From assembly GCA_032251335.1 (NCBI GenBank), contig JAVVDW010000009.1, positions 1 through 64,000 of the forward strand: a stretch of DNA of 64,000 nt. Direction: 5' to 3'. Every line of letters starts with the position of its first letter. The stretch's first letter is position 1. Source of the stretch: UM-FILTER-40-17 sp032251335. Lineage in GTDB: Bacteria > Bacteroidota > Bacteroidia > Flavobacteriales > Flavobacteriaceae. The notes beneath the pieces are model-generated. The model was not told where the DNA came from, made no database searches, and was given only the letters and a program-made list of their open reading frames with translations. The position numbers and the translations under genes are program-made. Below, one piece after another: positions 1 through 8,928 of the stretch.

Positions 1-270
1 CCCGTCGCCGTGCCGGTTGATATGGGCGTTGATATCACCATCGGGTTTGAGCGGCGAAGTGAGCACCAGCCGGATTTTGTCTTGTTGCAACACGTACGAC
101 ACGCTGTCTTTGGAGCCTGTTTCGAGGCCTTTGTAAGCCACGGGTTCAAAGCCCCAGGCTTTTTGGTAGTAGTATGCCGCCTGCTTGGCATTGCCTACAT
201 AAAGTTCGACAAAGTCAGTGCCCATCAGGGGTAAAAAATCCGAGCTATTTGTTGATTTGTTGGTATTCAT
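1..270 (-). CDS. hppD: 4-hydroxyphenylpyruvate dioxygenase, N-terminal part (gene runs off the left edge)
   Basis: From an ATG at 270 the minus strand stays open for 90 codons to the window edge, so the C-terminal three quarters is missing. The start of the protein (LMGTDFVELYVGNAKQAAYY, residues 15-34) and the following KAWGFEPVAYKGLETGSKD look like the N-terminal vicinal-oxygen-chelate repeat of 4-hydroxyphenylpyruvate dioxygenase. The enzyme makes homogentisate from 4-hydroxyphenylpyruvate in tyrosine breakdown with Fe(II) and O2; the iron ligands lie in the missing C-terminal half. The upstream neighbour on the same strand encodes homogentisate dioxygenase, the next step in the pathway, which supports the call. 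The 291 bp between the two genes is filled by a heptamer repeat array. Confidence 0.85.
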   Translation of the reverse strand, partial: MNTNKSTNSSDFLPLMGTDFVELYVGNAKQAAYYYQKAWGFEPVAYKGLETGSKDSVSYVLQQDKIRLVLTSPLKPDGDINAHINRHGDG

Positions 271-508
271 TATTTGTTATTCGTTATTCGTTATTCAAAA
301 GTAAAGCCAAGAGCCATTAGCCATTAGGCATTAGTGTTATTCGTTATTCGTTATTCGTTATTCAAAGTAAAGCAAAGAGCCAAAAGCCATTAGCCATTAG
401 GCATTAGTGTTATTTGTTATTCGTTATTCGTTATTCGTTATTCGTTATTCAAAAGTAAAGCCAAAAGCCATTAGCCAATAGGCATTAGTGTTATTCGTTA
501 TACGTTCC
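270..508. repeat. Compound tandem repeat built on the heptamer TTATTCG
   Basis: Three units of about 67, 73 and 81 bp (270-336, 337-409, 410-490) lie head to tail. Each unit starts with a run of the heptamer TTATTCG (about 4, 4 and 6 copies, the first sometimes TTATTTG) and then a spacer of the type AAAGTAAAGCCAAGAGCCAT followed by TAGCCATTAGGCATTAGTG. The units differ mainly in heptamer number, as expected from replication slippage. A fourth unit seems to begin at 491 (TTATTCGTTATACG) and then decays. The array sits between hmgA and hppD and fills most of their spacer; no gene is visible inside it. Confidence 0.9.
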
Positions 509-561
509 ATTTTTCATGTTTGACCAATGTTTCGTTACTACATTGTTTCATCATCAAAATC

Positions 562-1719
562 CTATTCCAACCACGACCGCATATAGGTTTCATCGGCTAT
601 TTTCATGGCTTCTTCGGTCAGTTGCAGCGGTTTGAAGGTGTCCACCATCACGGCGAGTTCATCGGTTTTTTGTTTGCCAATACTGCGTTCAACAGCACCC
701 GGGTGTGGTCCGTGTGGAATGCCGGCCGGATGTAGCGAAATGTGCCCTGCGGCGATGTCGTTCCGGCTCATAAAATCGCCGTCCACATAATACAAAACTT
801 CATCAGAATCGATGTTGCTGTGGTTGTAGGGTGCGGGAATGCTCTGCGGGTGATAATCGTAAAGTCGCGGCACAAAACTGCACACTACAAAAGCATCAGT
901 TTCAAAAGTTTGGTGTACGGGTGGCGGTTGATGAATGCGTCCTGTGATGGGTTCAAAATTGTGTATCGAAAAGGCGTAGGGAAAGTTGTATCCGTCATAG
1001 CCGATTACATCAAACGGATGGGTGGCGTAAACCAAATCGAAAATGTCGTTTTGCTTTTTGGTCTTGATGAGAAATGAGCCTTTTTCGTCATGCGATTCCA
1101 ATTCGGAAGGTTTCCGGATGTCGCGTTCGCAATAAGGAGAATGTTCCAACAACTGCCCGAACCAATTGCGATAGCGTTTGGGTGTGTAGATAGGTCGGTG
1201 CGATTCTACTATAAACAGGCGGTTGTCTTCGGTGTCAAATTCAATTTTGTAGATAGTACCTCGCGGAATCAACAAGTAATCGCCATAGGAGAAGGTGAGG
1301 TTGCCGAACATGGTTCGGAGTTTTCCGCTTCCGCGGTGGATAAAAATCAACTCATCGCTATCTGTGTTTTTATAGAAATAATCCTCGGTGGCATGTTTGG
1401 GTGCTGCCAGCTCGATGTTGCAATCTGCATTGGTCAAAATAATTTTTCGGCTTTGGAGAAAATCATTTTCGGGAGCCACCTCAAAACCCCTGAGCCGGTA
1501 GGGCTGTATGTTGTTTGCGCGGGCAATTTTGGGGGCAACCGAATGTTTGGATGCAATTTCTTTGAGCTGTGTGGGGCGGTGGTGGTGATACAGGTTGCTG
1601 TACATCCCATCGAAGCCGACCGTACCGAAAAGTTCTTCGTAGTAAAGCGAACCATCCGGCTTTTTGAAGATGGTGTGTCGCTTTGGCGGTATTTGTCCCA
1701 ATTGATGATAGAATGGCAT
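562..1719 (-). CDS. hmgA: Homogentisate 1,2-dioxygenase
   Basis: A 385-residue cupin enzyme that opens the ring of homogentisate to maleylacetoacetate in tyrosine and phenylalanine catabolism, cytoplasmic, Fe(II) dependent. Visible marks are the first cupin strand set (IHRGSGKLRTMFG, about residues 127-139; YGDYLLIPRGTIY, 145-157) and the metal region: HSNIDSDE at 300-307 and PAGIPHGPHPG at 331-341, which hold the likely iron ligands (two His and one Glu). At 385 residues it is shorter than the roughly 440-residue animal and proteobacterial form but agrees with a compact bacterial branch. The ATG at 1719 gives MPFYHQLGQIPPKRHTIF, a start I consider normal for the family. It lies upstream of hppD on the same strand, probably in one transcription unit. 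Confidence 0.92.
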   Translation of the reverse strand: MPFYHQLGQIPPKRHTIFKKPDGSLYYEELFGTVGFDGMYSNLYHHHRPTQLKEIASKHSVAPKIARANNIQPYRLRGFEVAPENDFLQSRKIILTNADCNIELAAPKHATEDYFYKNTDSDELIFIHRGSGKLRTMFGNLTFSYGDYLLIPRGTIYKIEFDTEDNRLFIVESHRPIYTPKRYRNWFGQLLEHSPYCERDIRKPSELESHDEKGSFLIKTKKQNDIFDLVYATHPFDVIGYDGYNFPYAFSIHNFEPITGRIHQPPPVHQTFETDAFVVCSFVPRLYDYHPQSIPAPYNHSNIDSDEVLYYVDGDFMSRNDIAAGHISLHPAGIPHGPHPGAVERSIGKQKTDELAVMVDTFKPLQLTEEAMKIADETYMRSWLE

Positions 1720-1950
1720 GATTGACTGTTTTTATATGTAAATAAGTATCTCTAAAACTTTGAGGGAGATGCATCCAAAGCAAAACGTTTCTGATGCAAA
1801 TCCAATATATGTTACTCCGGATTTCGCTTCATCAGAAAGTGAAGAAATATCAATAAATCAGTCCAAATAGAATTCTTCATACAGTCACGAAAATAAGAAA
1901 ATATCTTCGATGATTTGTGATTCTTAACAAAATGATAAGCATTTGAAGTT

Positions 1951-4200
1951 TTAAAACCAGAATCCAAGGTTAAAAAACCATTCCGTGTTTCCTGTGTCGG
2001 GCGACCAAGTATATTTTATTTCTATGGGGCCAATAAAAGTTTCCAAACCATAACCGATGGCATAACCCGTAAATTCAGGTGCGTCTATCCAATCGTTTGT
2101 TTCGAAAAGTCCATCGCCTATATTGGAAAAATTTCCGGCAAAACTGAAGTGGTTTTTGTTTAAAAACTCATAGTCGAACTCGAATTCGGCTTTGACATAG
2201 CTGTCGCCGGCAATTTCCAAAAAATCGTAGCCGAAGAAAGGCCTGATGTTGTTAACAAAGTTGTTTCCGTAGCCTCCCAGCAAGAAATCCAAACCTCCTG
2301 CGCTTCCGCCGTTGATTCTGAATCCTCCTTCGGTGCCAACTTGGAGGGCGAGTTTTGGAAAAAGCTTAAACGCCGTCATGATATGGGCTTTCCCGATAGA
2401 GAAATCTTCAAAAACATTGTTAAAATCAGAAGAGGCAAAATAGTGGTGAAAATCGCCTTCAAAAATGACCCCTTTGGTGGGAAAATACCGATCGTCTAAC
2501 GAATCAAATTTCAAAAAACCATAAAAACTATAAAAATCACTGTCTTCAAAAAAGGTTTTGCCCTGTGTCAGTGATATCGTCTCGGTAGAAATACGAAGCC
2601 TTTTGTGTTCTAGGCCGGCACCCAGCGAAAAAACCTGCCTGAAAAGCGTTTGCAAGTAGATTTGGCTGGTTAGGTCTGAATATTCCAAATCAATTTTGTT
2701 GACTTGCTCCAGATTGGGGATTTCTATAACCGGTCTGTTGATGAAATTTATAAAACTCAGCGATTTCTGAAATTGATTGTAGTCTGAATTGATGCCAAAA
2801 CTAAAGCCAAAACCCCTGTCTATATAATATTGTAAACTGTAGCGAACGTTGTCTCCCAACATCACGTCGAGCGAGGCAACATCATTGTCTGTAAGAAATC
2901 TTCTTTTGGTCACATTGACCATGGCGGCACTTTTGTATAAATCGTCGTAATGAAGACCCAATCGCAAAAAAGTGTTGTCGGGATTCTCGGTGAGGTTCAA
3001 TTTTAAATATTCGTTGCCGGTCGTGTCCTTTTCCTTTTGGTATTTTATGGTTTTAAAATTGTTGGTAGCCGCTAAATTGTTGAGTCCTTCGTTAAATTTT
3101 TGATACGTCATCCTAGTAGGCGGTTTAAACTTGAGTTTTCCCAATACATACTCACGCGTATAACTTTTGATGCCGCTAATTTTAATTTGATTGATTTCAA
3201 TACTGTCTTTAGATGTTGGCACCGGATGCGGGATTCTTGAACCCTTTTGAATGCGCGCCAGACTGTCGAGCTGTTTTTGCCTCAGCTCGGCTGCCAGAAT
3301 CCCATTGTTGATGATGGCTTCTCCTTCTGCAAATGAAACCACGTTAAAAGCTTCTATATTCGGCTTGATGTAAATATCTGTTCGGCGGACTTTATCCTTC
3401 ATTGAGTTTCCGGTTTGCAGGTTTGAAATTTGAAGCAAAATGTCTGTAGCCGATTTGAGTTCATCTTGGGTCAAAAGCCTGTCTTGCACGTCAATCCCAA
3501 TGACGACATCTGCGCCTCTGGCTTTTAATTCGTCTAAAGGATAATTGTTGACCACCCCACCGTCAACAAACATACGTCCGTTTATGGTAACGGGTTCAAA
3601 AAGCGATGGAAAAGCACCGCTGGCCGCAATGGCTTCGGGCAAAAAACCACTTTCCAAAACCACCGATTCACCGGTTTCAATATCCGTAGCCATGCAAAAA
3701 AACGGAATAGGCAGCTTGCTAAAATCGTCTATTTCGCTCACGTGATTGGTGAGTCTAAAAAGGAGGTTGTACACATTTTGACCTTTGGATATGGCCGAAG
3801 GGAAAGAGATTTTAAACTTGTTGAAAGGCAAAGTCAGCAAATATCTTTCGGCGTCTTCTTTTTCGTAAAAGGTCTTGGCACTTCTGGGCAATCCATCTTG
3901 TATTAAGGTATTAAAATCAATCGCCCGAAAAATGGAATCCAACTCATTTGCCGAATAACCCGATGCGTACAAAGCTCCTACAATAGCACCCATGCTGGTA
4001 CCGCCTATGTAATCTATCCGAATACCGGCGTCTTCTATAACCTTCAGCGCACCTATATGCGCAAATCCTTTAGCGCCACCTCCACTGAGCACCAACCCTA
4101 CTTTGATGTCTCTGGGAATGGTGTCTTGGGCTTGCAAATAAGGGGTTACTAAAAGCACGCAAAGCCAGCTAATTTGTTTGAGTTGTTTGGTAAAATTCAT
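1951..4200 (-). CDS. Patatin-like phospholipase fused to POTRA and outer-membrane beta-barrel (type Vd-like)
   Basis: A 749-residue protein with an N-terminal signal peptide (about residues 1-24, ending LQAQ). A patatin domain follows: oxyanion loop LSGGGAKGFAHIG (38-50), nucleophile Ser69 in GGTSMG, and catalytic Asp213 in DGG. Around 330-410 there is a POTRA-like segment, then a long beta-rich region ending in aromatic WFFNLGFWF, as expected of a BAM-inserted barrel. This order (patatin, POTRA, barrel) is that of PlpD-type type Vd autotransporters; whether the lipase is released or stays attached cannot be seen. The start codon lies 32 bp inside the end of uvrC, which suggests translational coupling with that gene. 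Confidence 0.88.
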   Translation of the reverse strand: MNFTKQLKQISWLCVLLVTPYLQAQDTIPRDIKVGLVLSGGGAKGFAHIGALKVIEDAGIRIDYIGGTSMGAIVGALYASGYSANELDSIFRAIDFNTLIQDGLPRSAKTFYEKEDAERYLLTLPFNKFKISFPSAISKGQNVYNLLFRLTNHVSEIDDFSKLPIPFFCMATDIETGESVVLESGFLPEAIAASGAFPSLFEPVTINGRMFVDGGVVNNYPLDELKARGADVVIGIDVQDRLLTQDELKSATDILLQISNLQTGNSMKDKVRRTDIYIKPNIEAFNVVSFAEGEAIINNGILAAELRQKQLDSLARIQKGSRIPHPVPTSKDSIEINQIKISGIKSYTREYVLGKLKFKPPTRMTYQKFNEGLNNLAATNNFKTIKYQKEKDTTGNEYLKLNLTENPDNTFLRLGLHYDDLYKSAAMVNVTKRRFLTDNDVASLDVMLGDNVRYSLQYYIDRGFGFSFGINSDYNQFQKSLSFINFINRPVIEIPNLEQVNKIDLEYSDLTSQIYLQTLFRQVFSLGAGLEHKRLRISTETISLTQGKTFFEDSDFYSFYGFLKFDSLDDRYFPTKGVIFEGDFHHYFASSDFNNVFEDFSIGKAHIMTAFKLFPKLALQVGTEGGFRINGGSAGGLDFLLGGYGNNFVNNIRPFFGYDFLEIAGDSYVKAEFEFDYEFLNKNHFSFAGNFSNIGDGLFETNDWIDAPEFTGYAIGYGLETFIGPIEIKYTWSPDTGNTEWFFNLGFWF

Positions 4201-5971
4201 ATATCAATTTTGCTTTGGCTTGGCCAATGACACTCGCTATTTCTTCTTGAGTTGCCGCTGCAACACGTTTGACCGACCTAAAGTGGTTCAACAAGGCCAA
4301 TTCCGTCTTATTGCCCACACCCGGAATCAACGACAACTCCGATTGCAAAGCGGCCGAACTTCGCTTGTTGCGATGAAAACTTATTCCAAACCTATGTGCT
4401 TCGTTTCTAAGTTGTTGTATCACCTTCAGCGATTCAGATTTCTTGTCCAGATACAACGGAACAGCATCGTTTGGAAAGTAAATTTCTTCCAGCCTTTTTG
4501 CGATACCAATAATACTAATTTTTCCGCGCAATTCTAACTTTACCAAACTTTTTAACGCAGCAGATAGTTGACCTTTGCCACCGTCTATCACGATGAGTTG
4601 CGGTAGCGGTTCTTTTTCCAATAGCAGCCTGCTGTACCGACGGTAAATAACTTCTTCCATAGAGGCAAAATCGTCCGGACCTTCAACGGTTTTAATATTA
4701 AAATGCCTATAATCTCTTTTGCTGGGTTTGCCGTCTTTGAAAACCACACAGGCCGCCACCGGATGTGTGCCTTGTATATTGGAGTTGTCAAAACATTCAA
4801 TGTGTCGGGGTTCTTTTTGCATGCGCAAATCTTTCATCATTTGCTGCATCAAGCGTTTGGTGTGTCGCTCCGGATCGGTAATTTTTATTTGTTTTAATTT
4901 TTCCAAACGGGTATAAACCGCATTTCGCTGCGAGAGCTCAATGAGTCTTTTTTTGTCGCCCATTTTGGGAATTTCAATCTTTTTGTCCGGCCCCAAATCT
5001 ACCGGAAAAGGCAAATAAATGGTTGTGTTTTGCGACCCGAAACGCTGCCATATCTCCACAATGCCGATTTGCAAAAGTACCTCGTCGGTTTCATCCAATT
5101 TTTTCTTGATTTCCAAGGTGTGCGAACGGACAATGGCGCCATGTGAAATTTGCAGGTAATTGACATAAGCGGCACTTTCATCAGAAAGCACACTGAAAAC
5201 ATCTACGTCTGAAATGTTTGGATTCACCACGGTAGATTTGGCCTGGTAGTTTTGCAAAACTTCCAGTTTTTCCTTGATGCGTTGTGCCTCTTCAAAAGCC
5301 AAGGCTTCTGAGGCTTGCTTCATTTGTTGGCGAAATTGCGACAGGGAATTGCCGAAATTGCCTCTGAGAATCTCTCGGATACTGGCCACCATCTTATTGT
5401 AATCAGCCTCCGATTGCTTGGCTTCGCAGGGACCTAAGCAGTTGCTGAGATGGTATTCCAAGCAGACTTTGTATTTTTGGTTTTCGATGTTTTTCTCACT
5501 CAGGTCGTAGCTGCAAGTCCGCAAAGTATAGAGCGATTTCATCATGTCGAGCAGCGTGTGGATAGTCCTAAAACTGGTGTACGGACCAAAGTATTCAGAG
5601 CCGTCTTTCACAAGTTTGCGGGTAGAAAAAATGCGGGGAAATCGTTCGTTTTTGATACAAATCCACGGGTAGGTTTTATCGTCACGCAGCTGCACATTGT
5701 AGCGTGGTTGGTTTTCTTTGATGAGGTTGTTTTCCAACAGCAGCGCATCGGTCTCAGATGCCACTACAATATGCCGAATATCGGCTATTTTCTTGACCAA
5801 AACGCGGGTCTTAGCCGTATCGTGTTTTTTGGTAAAGTATGACGAAACACGTTTTTGTAGGTTTTTAGCTTTGCCTACGTAGAGCAATTTGTCTTTGCTG
5901 TCATAAAACTGATAAACCCCGGGTGATTTCGGAAGGGTCTTTAGGATGATATCTATTTTTTTGGGTTCCAT
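4169..5971 (-). CDS. uvrC: Excinuclease ABC subunit C
   Basis: A 600-residue UvrC, the nuclease of nucleotide excision repair that makes the two cuts around a lesion in the UvrB-DNA complex. The GIY-YIG nuclease is at the N-terminus (SPGVYQFYDSKDKLLYVGKA), a UVR-type helical pair sits near residue 200-230, the RNase H-like endonuclease is marked by ECFDNSNIQG, and helix-hairpin-helix motifs (LIPGVGNKTELALL) end the protein. An upstream in-frame ATG at 6058 would add 29 residues of unlike sequence; I prefer the ATG at 5971 because a TATCTTTG promoter box lies between the two, 9 bp upstream of the chosen start. The 3' end overlaps the patatin gene. Confidence 0.95.
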   Translation of the reverse strand: MEPKKIDIILKTLPKSPGVYQFYDSKDKLLYVGKAKNLQKRVSSYFTKKHDTAKTRVLVKKIADIRHIVVASETDALLLENNLIKENQPRYNVQLRDDKTYPWICIKNERFPRIFSTRKLVKDGSEYFGPYTSFRTIHTLLDMMKSLYTLRTCSYDLSEKNIENQKYKVCLEYHLSNCLGPCEAKQSEADYNKMVASIREILRGNFGNSLSQFRQQMKQASEALAFEEAQRIKEKLEVLQNYQAKSTVVNPNISDVDVFSVLSDESAAYVNYLQISHGAIVRSHTLEIKKKLDETDEVLLQIGIVEIWQRFGSQNTTIYLPFPVDLGPDKKIEIPKMGDKKRLIELSQRNAVYTRLEKLKQIKITDPERHTKRLMQQMMKDLRMQKEPRHIECFDNSNIQGTHPVAACVVFKDGKPSKRDYRHFNIKTVEGPDDFASMEEVIYRRYSRLLLEKEPLPQLIVIDGGKGQLSAALKSLVKLELRGKISIIGIAKRLEEIYFPNDAVPLYLDKKSESLKVIQQLRNEAHRFGISFHRNKRSSAALQSELSLIPGVGNKTELALLNHFRSVKRVAAATQEEIASVIGQAKAKLIYEFYQTTQTN

Positions 5972-5979
5972 TTTCTGTA

Positions 5980-6008
5980 CAAAGATAATTTTTTGCAGTC
6001 TTACCAAA
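5980..6008 (-). promoter_or_regulatory. Bacteroidota-type promoter of uvrC
   Basis: On the minus strand TTTG (6005-6008) is followed after 17 bp by TATCTTTG (5980-5987), matching the Bacteroidota -33 TTTG / -7 TAnnTTTG pattern. The box ends 8 bp before the uvrC ATG at 5971, so the transcript would be nearly leaderless. It lies inside the longer alternative reading frame and so argues against that start. Confidence 0.6.
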
Positions 6009-6151
6009 AATAATGTGATGCGTGCTCGATGATGAAATCTGATTGAAACCGCAATCAACGAAATAAATTCGCAAGAATCTCGAAATCAAAATAAATCAAT
6101 GCTTCAAAAATTCTTTAGGAAGGTTTGTTTACATCAAGTGCATCAGCGAGT

Positions 6152-6544
6152 TCACAAATACGATTTAATAAGCGCGGCTGTCTGCTGAAATTCTTCGGGC
6201 GTGAAAACTTTCTTTTTCTGTGTAAAATCCATATCGGACATATGTTGCAAGGGCACCAAATGTATGTGAACATGTGGCACTTCCAAACCAATGGCAGCCA
6301 TGCCTATACGCTTACACGGAATGGCTTTTTCGAGGGCGGTTGCTGTTTTTTTAGCAAACTTCATCAGGTCTGCATACGTGTCGTCATCCATGTCGTAAAA
6401 CTTATCAACTTCTGTTTTAGGAATGCAAATGGTATGGCCTTTTGCATTGGGAAACGCATCGAGAATGGCGATAAAACGTTCATCTTCTGCAAGGCGATAG
6501 GCTGGTATTTCGCCTTGAATGATTTTAGTGAAAATACTGGGCAT
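6152..6544 (-). CDS. HIT-family nucleotide hydrolase
   Basis: A complete 130-residue histidine-triad protein. The catalytic signature HVHIHLVP is at about residues 90-97, and the N-terminal IFTKIIQGEIPAYRLAED is the usual beginning of the Hint/PKCI-like branch. Such proteins hydrolyse phosphoramidate or phosphoester bonds of adenosine nucleotides (AMP-lysine and similar); the natural substrate in bacteria is not settled. It is transcribed in the same direction as uvrC but separated from it by about 180 bp, and from the upstream DUF4139 gene by 197 bp, so it is probably its own unit. Confidence 0.92.
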   Translation of the reverse strand: MPSIFTKIIQGEIPAYRLAEDERFIAILDAFPNAKGHTICIPKTEVDKFYDMDDDTYADLMKFAKKTATALEKAIPCKRIGMAAIGLEVPHVHIHLVPLQHMSDMDFTQKKKVFTPEEFQQTAALIKSYL

Positions 6545-6741
6545 GTCTTTGATTTTATTTTATTTAACGTCAGTTCTATCTCTTTTTAAAGCGTTCCGTA
6601 ACTGTGGTGAAAGCTTAAAAAAGTGTTTATTCGTACAACACATATAATTCGTAAAAACTTCCAAATTCTTCAAGAAAACTTGTTAAACAAACCCACTACA
6701 ATTTTCAAAAAGAATTTTTTACAACAGTTTTTCAAAGATAA

Positions 6742-8604
6742 TTAATCCAAAATTAGCTTTTCTCGCTTGGGATATTTCACTTCATAGTCAAACAAAATTT
6801 CCTTTTGTCCTTGTGCCGGCAATGTGAATATCCACTTCAATTGGCCGGTTTGCGAATCGAATTGGGCGCCATTCAAGTTGCCGGGCGTCACGGTAATGTC
6901 GGAAACTACCGAAACGGGGATTTGATCAAAAATGGTGAGGTTGATGGCGCTTGCTTTTTTGTTTCTCACTGTTATTTTATAACCCCTGCTTTCTATTTTG
7001 TTGGATCCCAATGTTCTTTTTTTACTGAATTCTTCTTCTTTGTTGCGCGCTATCACAATGTTTTGATCTCTGCCCAAAGAAATTTCCAAGGTATCTGATA
7101 AGGCATTAGCATCGAGGATGGTACGCCCTACAAAACCTTTCTCAAAGTAGAGGTTGGCTTCGCCTTCAAGCAGGTTGTACTGTCCCCAATCGGTGATACG
7201 CGCCATTAAAAAGGCGTCTTTGTCTAGTTTCGGAATCGCTATATAATTGTATTCGGCATTTATGGTATAATCTCGTAAATCTACCATCCTTTTGTCTCCA
7301 CCCGATTTGATGGAATAGGGTTGTTCAACAGCGATTTCTACCGTGGTTTGCGTCTCGGTAAACTCCGTGATGAGGGTGTTGGCTTTTTCTATTTGCACAC
7401 CCGAAGCCCTGCCTTCCAATTTCCTAGATGCGCCGTATCCTGTGACAACTACTTCATCTAGCTGCATATTAGATTCTTGCAATTTTATATTGACTTCATC
7501 ACCGCTTATAGGCACTTGCCGTGATTCAAAACCGACATAACTAAAAGAAAGCGCAGTGGCACCGTTGGGAAGCGTCAGGCTGTAGAAACCGTCATAGTCT
7601 GTTTGTGTCCCGATATTAGTACCTACCACAATGACGTTTGCCCCCGGCAAAGGGCCGTTTTCATCGTAAACCCTGCCGCTGACCATGCCTGAAGCAATTC
7701 CATTGCCGCGGTTTCGTTTGTAAATGGTATTGCGTGCGTAATTCAATTTCCAGGGTTCTAAATCGGGGGAAATACTGCTTTTGTTGGGGTTACCATTGGA
7801 AAATACCAGCTTCACCTGATCCCAATCTACACCCGTGTTTTGATACACCTCTGCTTTGTATAGCAAGCTGAGCGGTTGTTGGATGTTTTCCAAACGAATA
7901 TCGTATTTGGGATACCAACCCGCGTTTGAAACCAAATAGGTAAGTTCAAAATTTGCAGTCACCGTACTTTCGGATTGCACGCGCACGACTACTTCGCTCA
8001 TCGGTTCTTTGGTTTTACTTCGAAGTGCGTTTAGTTGATTTTCCAAATCGGTTTTCTGTTTTTGGTCTGCAGCGGCTTTTTTTCTGAGCGAAACCTCCTC
8101 CGTTTTGATTTTTGTGAGTTCGGCATCAAAAAATTCGATAGCACTTTTGAGTTGCGTCAGACTGATGTTTGCATTTCTGCTCATATCTTTGTTCTGATGC
8201 AAAACACTTTGTTTTTCGCTGAGTACTTCCAATCGAGACCTGTCTGCGGTCATCTTGTCATTGAGTTTTTCGAGCACATTTTCCAAACTGTCCATTTTTT
8301 CGTCCTGTTTGGTTTTGGCCAAGTAGTTTTTGCGCGGGTTAACAGACAAAACTGTGAAATTTCCAAGACCTTTTACCTGCAAACTGTTGGTGTTGAGATA
8401 AGGCGACAGCCCTGTGACAATCAATTCGGTGTAGCCGGGCGCGAGGGTGGTTTTACCACTTTCAGACACTTGTGCGCCGGAGAGAAAAACAGTGACATTC
8501 GTGATCGCTGTTTGAAGACTTTTTTCCTTAAATTCTTGAGCTGTTGCTGTAAAATGAATGCAGCATAGCGCGACTAAAACGACAGGTAGTTTTGTGAAAT
8601 GCAT
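6742..8604 (-). CDS. DUF4139 (MuiA-like) secreted protein with inserted carboxypeptidase-regulatory/SusC-like box
   Basis: A 620-residue exported protein from the ATG at 8604 (signal peptide ending CIHFTATAQ). Residues about 30-130 form the DUF4140-type N-terminal domain, then a long helical coiled-coil-like stretch (about 100-195), then the DUF4139 beta domain (TYLVSNAGWYPKYDIRLEN). Between the two halves of DUF4139, at about residues 304-407 (DNA about 7400-7700), is an inserted carboxypeptidase-D regulatory-like fold (VSGRVYDENGPLPGANVIV) ending with LDEVVVTGYGASRK, the signature otherwise found at the plug of SusC/RagA receptors. The function of the family is unknown; an envelope role is inferred from the signal peptide. 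An upstream ATG at 8727 adds 41 residues without any export signal and is less likely. Confidence 0.85.
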   Translation of the reverse strand: MHFTKLPVVLVALCCIHFTATAQEFKEKSLQTAITNVTVFLSGAQVSESGKTTLAPGYTELIVTGLSPYLNTNSLQVKGLGNFTVLSVNPRKNYLAKTKQDEKMDSLENVLEKLNDKMTADRSRLEVLSEKQSVLHQNKDMSRNANISLTQLKSAIEFFDAELTKIKTEEVSLRKKAAADQKQKTDLENQLNALRSKTKEPMSEVVVRVQSESTVTANFELTYLVSNAGWYPKYDIRLENIQQPLSLLYKAEVYQNTGVDWDQVKLVFSNGNPNKSSISPDLEPWKLNYARNTIYKRNRGNGIASGMVSGRVYDENGPLPGANVIVVGTNIGTQTDYDGFYSLTLPNGATALSFSYVGFESRQVPISGDEVNIKLQESNMQLDEVVVTGYGASRKLEGRASGVQIEKANTLITEFTETQTTVEIAVEQPYSIKSGGDKRMVDLRDYTINAEYNYIAIPKLDKDAFLMARITDWGQYNLLEGEANLYFEKGFVGRTILDANALSDTLEISLGRDQNIVIARNKEEEFSKKRTLGSNKIESRGYKITVRNKKASAINLTIFDQIPVSVVSDITVTPGNLNGAQFDSQTGQLKWIFTLPAQGQKEILFDYEVKYPKREKLILD

Positions 8605-8928
8605 AAAATGAATTGTTAAATTTCTTTTATTTGGCAAAAGTTGTTCCAAATTTGATGGATTTAATACTTTTGGGAAGTGAAAAATTAAACCGATATTTTT
8701 TCTTGAGGTATTTTTATCTTGAATCAAGATGTTTGATGTAAATTTAAGATGTTTCGAGAAAGTTTTTCGTTTTTGAAAGAATAAATGTTATTTTTCGTTA
8801 TATTTAAAAAATGTGATTACATTGAAACCGCTATGTCTGAAAACAATTCTTAAAAAAAGTTCTCCACAGAACTAAAAAGATTTAATAATTTATTTAACCT
8901 GTAAAACAAAAATTATAAATTTAAACAC
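8605..8928. other. Divergent intergenic region between the DUF4139 and GIN-domain genes
   Basis: This AT-rich 324 bp stretch holds no gene that I can support. One good match to the Bacteroidota -7 box, TACTTTTG, is at 8665-8672 on the plus strand, but it is about 255 bp from the next start and has no clear -33 partner. AAGATGTTT occurs twice (near 8726 and 8747). I see no terminator hairpin or known RNA element. Confidence 0.4.

Noticed and set aside
270..508. CRISPR array
   Set aside because: Units differ in length by heptamer number, spacers are not unique and there are no cas genes.
4703..4916. Small plus-strand frames inside uvrC
   Set aside because: Shadows of the uvrC reading frame without starts or context.
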